Notes under the pieces: generated by a model
The model's database searches: none
What the model saw: the letters and a program-made list of their open reading frames with translations, nothing else
What the model was told of the DNA's origin: nothing
Program-made: the position numbers and the translations under genes
DNA from: Haloarcula rubripromontorii
Lineage (GTDB): Archaea > Halobacteriota > Halobacteria > Halobacteriales > Haloarculaceae
Direction of reading: 5' to 3'
Length of the DNA: 64,000 bases
NCBI RefSeq assembly: GCF_001280425.1
Contig: NZ_LIUF01000004.1
Coordinates: 1-64,000, forward strand
In this document: positions 61,229-64,000 of the stretch, in pieces
How positions within the stretch are numbered: position 1 is the first letter of the stretch
Layout: each line of letters begins with the position of its first letter

Positions 61229-62404
61229 TCAGACGACCAGCTGGACCTCGTACTCGGTCAGGTTTTCGTAGCCGTCGGAGGTGACGACGGCGATGTCCTC
61301 GATTCTGACGCCGCCGACATCGGGGTCGTAGAGGCCGGGTTCGATGGTGACGATGTGCCCCGGCTCGAGTTCGCCGCCGTTCGGTGCCAGCCGTGGAAGC
61401 TCGTGGACGTCCAGCCCGACGCCGTGGCCCGTGCTGTGGATGAATCCGGTCTCCGTCCGCTCGTCGTCACGCAGTGTCGGTTCGCCGGCGTCTTCGTACA
61501 CATCACAGACAGCGTCGTGTACGTCCGCGCCGGTCGCGCCGGGTTCCAGCGCGTCGAACGCGGCTTCCATCGCGCGCTCAGTGAGGGCGTACCACTCGCG
61601 CACCGTCTCGCTTGGCTCGCCTTTCACGAACGTCCGCGTCATGTCGGCGTGGTACTTTGTCGCCTTGTCCTGCGGGAAGATGTCGATTATAATCGGCTCG
61701 TGAGCGAGGAGCGGCCCGCTCCCCCGGTCGTGAGGGTCCGTAGCGTCCGCACCACAGGCGACGATTGTTTCGTCCAGTGAGCAACCGTGACGGAGCAGCG
61801 TCACCTCGATCTCCTCTTTGACGCGCTCGCTGGTCAGCGTCTCGCCGTCGAGTTCGAGCGTGTCGTCTTCGGCAATGTCCGACGCATCGAGCAGCGACTC
61901 GGCCGCCGCCATCGCCGCTTCGTTTGCCCGCTGTGCCGTCCGGATGTGGTCGACTTCTGTCTCTGTTTTCGTCGCCCTGATCTCCGTGACGATGCCGTCG
62001 GTGTCGGCCGTCACGTCGACGCCGCGTGCGCGCAGGCCGTCCGCGGTCCGAAGGGGGAACCGCGGCGGCACGGCCACGCTCTCCACGTCGTAGGCCGCGA
62101 GGAAATCAGCGAGGACGTGCGAGACCGCTTCGTCCGGGCCGTACTCCTCGACTTTCTGCTGGTGGTCGAAGTCGACATACCGTTCGACGGTTTCGGCCCG
62201 AGACTCGCGCTTGGCTCGGCCGAACTCCAGACTCCGCGGAAAGAGAAGATGTGTCTCACCGTCGTACAGCGTGATGAACGGGTCCGGCGCGTCAAAGCCC
62301 GAGAGATAGTACTGGTCTGACACCTCGGAATCCGCATCGAGGAGGTAGCCATCGACGCCGGCGTCGTCGAGATATGCGTCCAGTGCTGAGAGAGCAGGTT
62401 CCAT
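61229..62404 (-). CDS. Xaa-Pro aminopeptidase/dipeptidase (M24)
   Basis: A 391-residue metallopeptidase of the pita-bread fold. The N-terminal creatinase domain (1-150) starts ALSALDAYLDDAGVDGYLLDADSEVSDQYYLSGF; the catalytic domain has IIDIFPQDKATKYHADMTRTF (Asp ligands), GFIHSTGHGVGLDVHE (His) and TIEPGLYDPDVGGVRIEDIAVV (Glu ligands). It releases N-terminal residues before proline. Start at ATG 62404 is supported by a TATA-like GTATATG at about 62429-62436; the longer frame to 62506 is excluded. Divergent from the desaturase gene. Confidence 0.9.
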   Translation of the reverse strand: MEPALSALDAYLDDAGVDGYLLDADSEVSDQYYLSGFDAPDPFITLYDGETHLLFPRSLEFGRAKRESRAETVERYVDFDHQQKVEEYGPDEAVSHVLADFLAAYDVESVAVPPRFPLRTADGLRARGVDVTADTDGIVTEIRATKTETEVDHIRTAQRANEAAMAAAESLLDASDIAEDDTLELDGETLTSERVKEEIEVTLLRHGCSLDETIVACGADATDPHDRGSGPLLAHEPIIIDIFPQDKATKYHADMTRTFVKGEPSETVREWYALTERAMEAAFDALEPGATGADVHDAVCDVYEDAGEPTLRDDERTETGFIHSTGHGVGLDVHELPRLAPNGGELEPGHIVTIEPGLYDPDVGGVRIEDIAVVTSDGYENLTEYEVQLVV

Positions 62405-62428
62405 ACGTGTCAGATTGGCCCCCATCCA

Positions 62429-62510
62429 CATATACGTCTCCACTGCGTCGCTGAACGGCCCGACACATGGCCACGAATACCATACCGATGCAGTTTGGCC
62501 GCTCATTTAT
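62429..62510. promoter_or_regulatory. Divergent promoters of M24 peptidase and desaturase genes
   Basis: Two TATA-like elements: GTATATG on the minus strand at 62429-62436, 27 bases before 62404, and CATTTATTG on the + strand at about 62504-62512, 28 bases before 62538. Both genes are leaderless by this geometry. Confidence 0.55.
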
Positions 62511-62537
62511 TGACGTTCCAGCCCCTCAGTTCTAGTA

Positions 62538-64000
62538 ATGAGTGACTTGTCCGGTGAAGACGTGACCGTTGTCGGCGGCGGCATCGGTGGGCTCTCCGCT
62601 GCGTGCTACCTGGCGGACGCAGGCGCGGACGTCTCGCTACTGGAGAAAAACGAGCAACTTGGGGGCCGCGCCTCCCGGCTAGAGGTGGACGGATTCCGGT
62701 TCGACATGGGTCCGTCGTGGTATCTGATGCCCGACGTGTTCGAGCGCTTCTTTGCGTACTTCGGCAAGGAGCCACGGGACTACTACGACCTCCAGCGGCT
62801 CGATCCGCACTACCGTATCTTCTTCAAAGACGGCGACCAGATCGACGTGACCGGCAACAACGACGAGATGCGCGAGAAGTTCGAGGCGTACGAACCCGGC
62901 GCGGGCGAGGCGTTCGAAGAGTATCTGTCGACCAGCGAACGCCACTACGAGACGGCGATGAACAAGTTCGTCTACGAGGACCGCTCGGAACTGCGCGACT
63001 GGGTCGACCTCGACGTGATGACCGCCGCCCCGGTCGGCCTGCAGCTCATCGGCTCGATGCAGAGCCACGTCGAGGACTACTTCGAACACCCGAAGCTCCA
63101 GCAGATCATGCAGTACACGCTTGTCTTCCTCGGCGGCTCACCGAAGACGACGCCGGCGCTGTACAACATGATGAGCCACGTCGATTTCAACCTCGGCGTC
63201 TACTACCCCGACGGCGGCGTCGGCGCGGTCGTCGACGGCCTAGTCGAACTCGGCGAGGAACTCGGCGTCACCTACGAGACTGACGCCGAGGTCGCGGAGA
63301 TTTCACGCCGCAAGCAGGGCTTTCTCGTCGAGACGGTGGATGGCGAGACGACCCACCCCGACGAAGTGGTCGTCAACGCTGATTACGCCCACGCCGAGCG
63401 TGAACTCCTCCCGGACCACGAACGCCAGTACGACGACGATTACTGGGACGACAAGACCTACGCGCCGTCTGCCTTCCTCATGTACATGGGCGTCGAGGGC
63501 GACGTGGAGCCACTAGAACATCACACGCTCGTTTTGCCGACGGACTGGGACCCCCACTTTGACGACATCTTCGAGGAGCCGGCCTGGCCCGACGACCCGG
63601 CCTACTACCTCTGTGTCCCCTCGAAGACCGACGACAGCGTCGCTCCCGACGGCCACTCGAATCTGTTCGTGCTGGTCCCCATCGCGCCCGGACTGCACGA
63701 CGGCGACGAGATACGGGAGGAGTACCGCGAGAAAGTCTTGGCCGACATCGCCGACAACACCGGCGTCGACCTGCGCGACCGCATCGTCTATGAAAAGCAG
63801 TTCGCCGTCTCCGACTTCGGCGAGCGGTACAACGCCACCGAGGGGACCGCCCTCGGTCTGGCGCACACACTCCGCCAGACGGCCCTGTTGCGGCCCAACA
63901 ACCGCTCGTCGGCCGTCGACGGCCTCTACTTCACGGGGTCGTTCACGACGCCCGGCATCGGCGTGCCGATGTGTCTCATCAGCGGCGAACACACCGCGAA
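62538..64000 (+). CDS. Phytoene desaturase-like carotenoid enzyme (CrtI family), 3' end outside window
   Basis: The first 487 residues of an FAD-dependent desaturase; the gene continues past the right edge. FAD motif VTVVGGGIGGLSAACYLADAG at 9-29, then LGGRASRLEVDGFRFDMGPSWYLMPDVFERFF (CrtI signature region), GGSPKTTPALYNMMSHVDF, and near the end TGSFTTPGIGVPMCLISGE, the C-terminal FAD motif. CrtI enzymes dehydrogenate phytoene to lycopene; haloarchaea need them for bacterioruberin. Whether this is CrtI or a later desaturase (CrtD-like) cannot be decided. It is divergent from the M24 peptidase gene. Confidence 0.9.
   Translation, partial: MSDLSGEDVTVVGGGIGGLSAACYLADAGADVSLLEKNEQLGGRASRLEVDGFRFDMGPSWYLMPDVFERFFAYFGKEPRDYYDLQRLDPHYRIFFKDGDQIDVTGNNDEMREKFEAYEPGAGEAFEEYLSTSERHYETAMNKFVYEDRSELRDWVDLDVMTAAPVGLQLIGSMQSHVEDYFEHPKLQQIMQYTLVFLGGSPKTTPALYNMMSHVDFNLGVYYPDGGVGAVVDGLVELGEELGVTYETDAEVAEISRRKQGFLVETVDGETTHPDEVVVNADYAHAERELLPDHERQYDDDYWDDKTYAPSAFLMYMGVEGDVEPLEHHTLVLPTDWDPHFDDIFEEPAWPDDPAYYLCVPSKTDDSVAPDGHSNLFVLVPIAPGLHDGDEIREEYREKVLADIADNTGVDLRDRIVYEKQFAVSDFGERYNATEGTALGLAHTLRQTALLRPNNRSSAVDGLYFTGSFTTPGIGVPMCLISGEHTA

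Noticed and set aside
62603-63283. 226-codon + frame inside the desaturase gene
   Set aside because: It is in another frame of a confidently identified CrtI-family gene and is extremely Arg-rich, typical for shadows in GC-rich genes.
1-64000. Search by eye for CRISPR arrays, complete insertion sequences, integrases, toxin-antitoxin pairs or proviral genes
   Set aside because: None was convincing. The RHH-like proteins at 43187 and 60550 have no adjacent toxin, and tRNA repeats lack an integrase.

Overview
The window looks like a chromosomal segment of a haloarchaeon, probably Haloarcula or a close relative. The genus is an inference from gene content and overall similarity, not from a database search. 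Evidence: GC-rich coding sequence with strongly acidic proteins, halocyanins with Tat-lipoprotein signals, HalX response regulators, DUF5799/DUF5779-like proteins, a CrtI-type desaturase, class I archaeal aldolase, ATGA/GTGA-coupled operons, and many promoters with a TATA box about 27 bases before the start codon (leaderless transcripts).

Layout. 1-3.2 kb: a photolyase-like gene running off the left edge, two halocyanin genes, and an HTH plus membrane-protein pair between them. 3.3-9.4 kb: FAH-family hydrolase, prephenate dehydrogenase overlapping an Rsm22-like methyltransferase, SurE, a DMT transporter and an AlaX-type editing protein. 9.4-13.2 kb: very small genes, an HD hydrolase, a 1-Cys peroxiredoxin and TatA. 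13.3-13.8 kb: tRNA-Arg(CCU) followed by repeated copies of its 3' end, then a GMC oxidoreductase behind a metal-regulator-like palindrome. 15.4-24.4 kb: membrane proteins, CheC, the hisC / AK6-like kinase / CDP-alcohol transferase operon, aMBF1, a HalX regulator, triosephosphate isomerase, a HerA-like ATPase and BluB. 24.6-34.1 kb: DNA polymerase IV, tRNA-Gly(UCC), a Trm9-like methyltransferase, TyrRS, an SF1 helicase, aspartate-semialdehyde dehydrogenase and a hydroxyacid dehydrogenase. 34.3-43.3 kb: a second HalX-type regulator, a geranylgeranyl-reductase-like flavoprotein, a hairpin cluster, a broken response-regulator gene, a CPBP protease, DnaJ-like, UbiA, OsmC, FIST and DUF5799 proteins.

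43.4-47.1 kb is a sugar block: class I fructose-bisphosphate aldolase, a PfkB-like sugar kinase, 1-phosphofructokinase and a GlpR/DeoR repressor. Together these could carry fructose through fructose 1-phosphate to triose phosphates. 47.1-57.6 kb is the branched-chain amino-acid region: leuA, then ilvB-ilvN-ilvC-(small protein)-leuC-leuD, with leuB separated from leuD by two signalling/regulatory genes and a duplicated leuD tail. 57.7-64 kb: DUF5779, zinc-finger, VOC, MBL-like, JAMM-like and RHH proteins, an Xaa-Pro peptidase, and a divergent phytoene-desaturase-like gene cut by the right edge.

Most of the window is ordinary chromosome: no CRISPR array, provirus or complete insertion sequence was seen. 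The points most worth checking are an apparent frameshift at the start of leuA (judged from promoter geometry), the serial tRNA-Arg 3'-end copies, the leuD-tail duplication, a halocyanin domain without its copper ligands, a cysteine-free Rsm22 homologue, a JAMM-like protein lacking its first zinc histidine, and a cluster of perfect hairpins at 36.4 kb.
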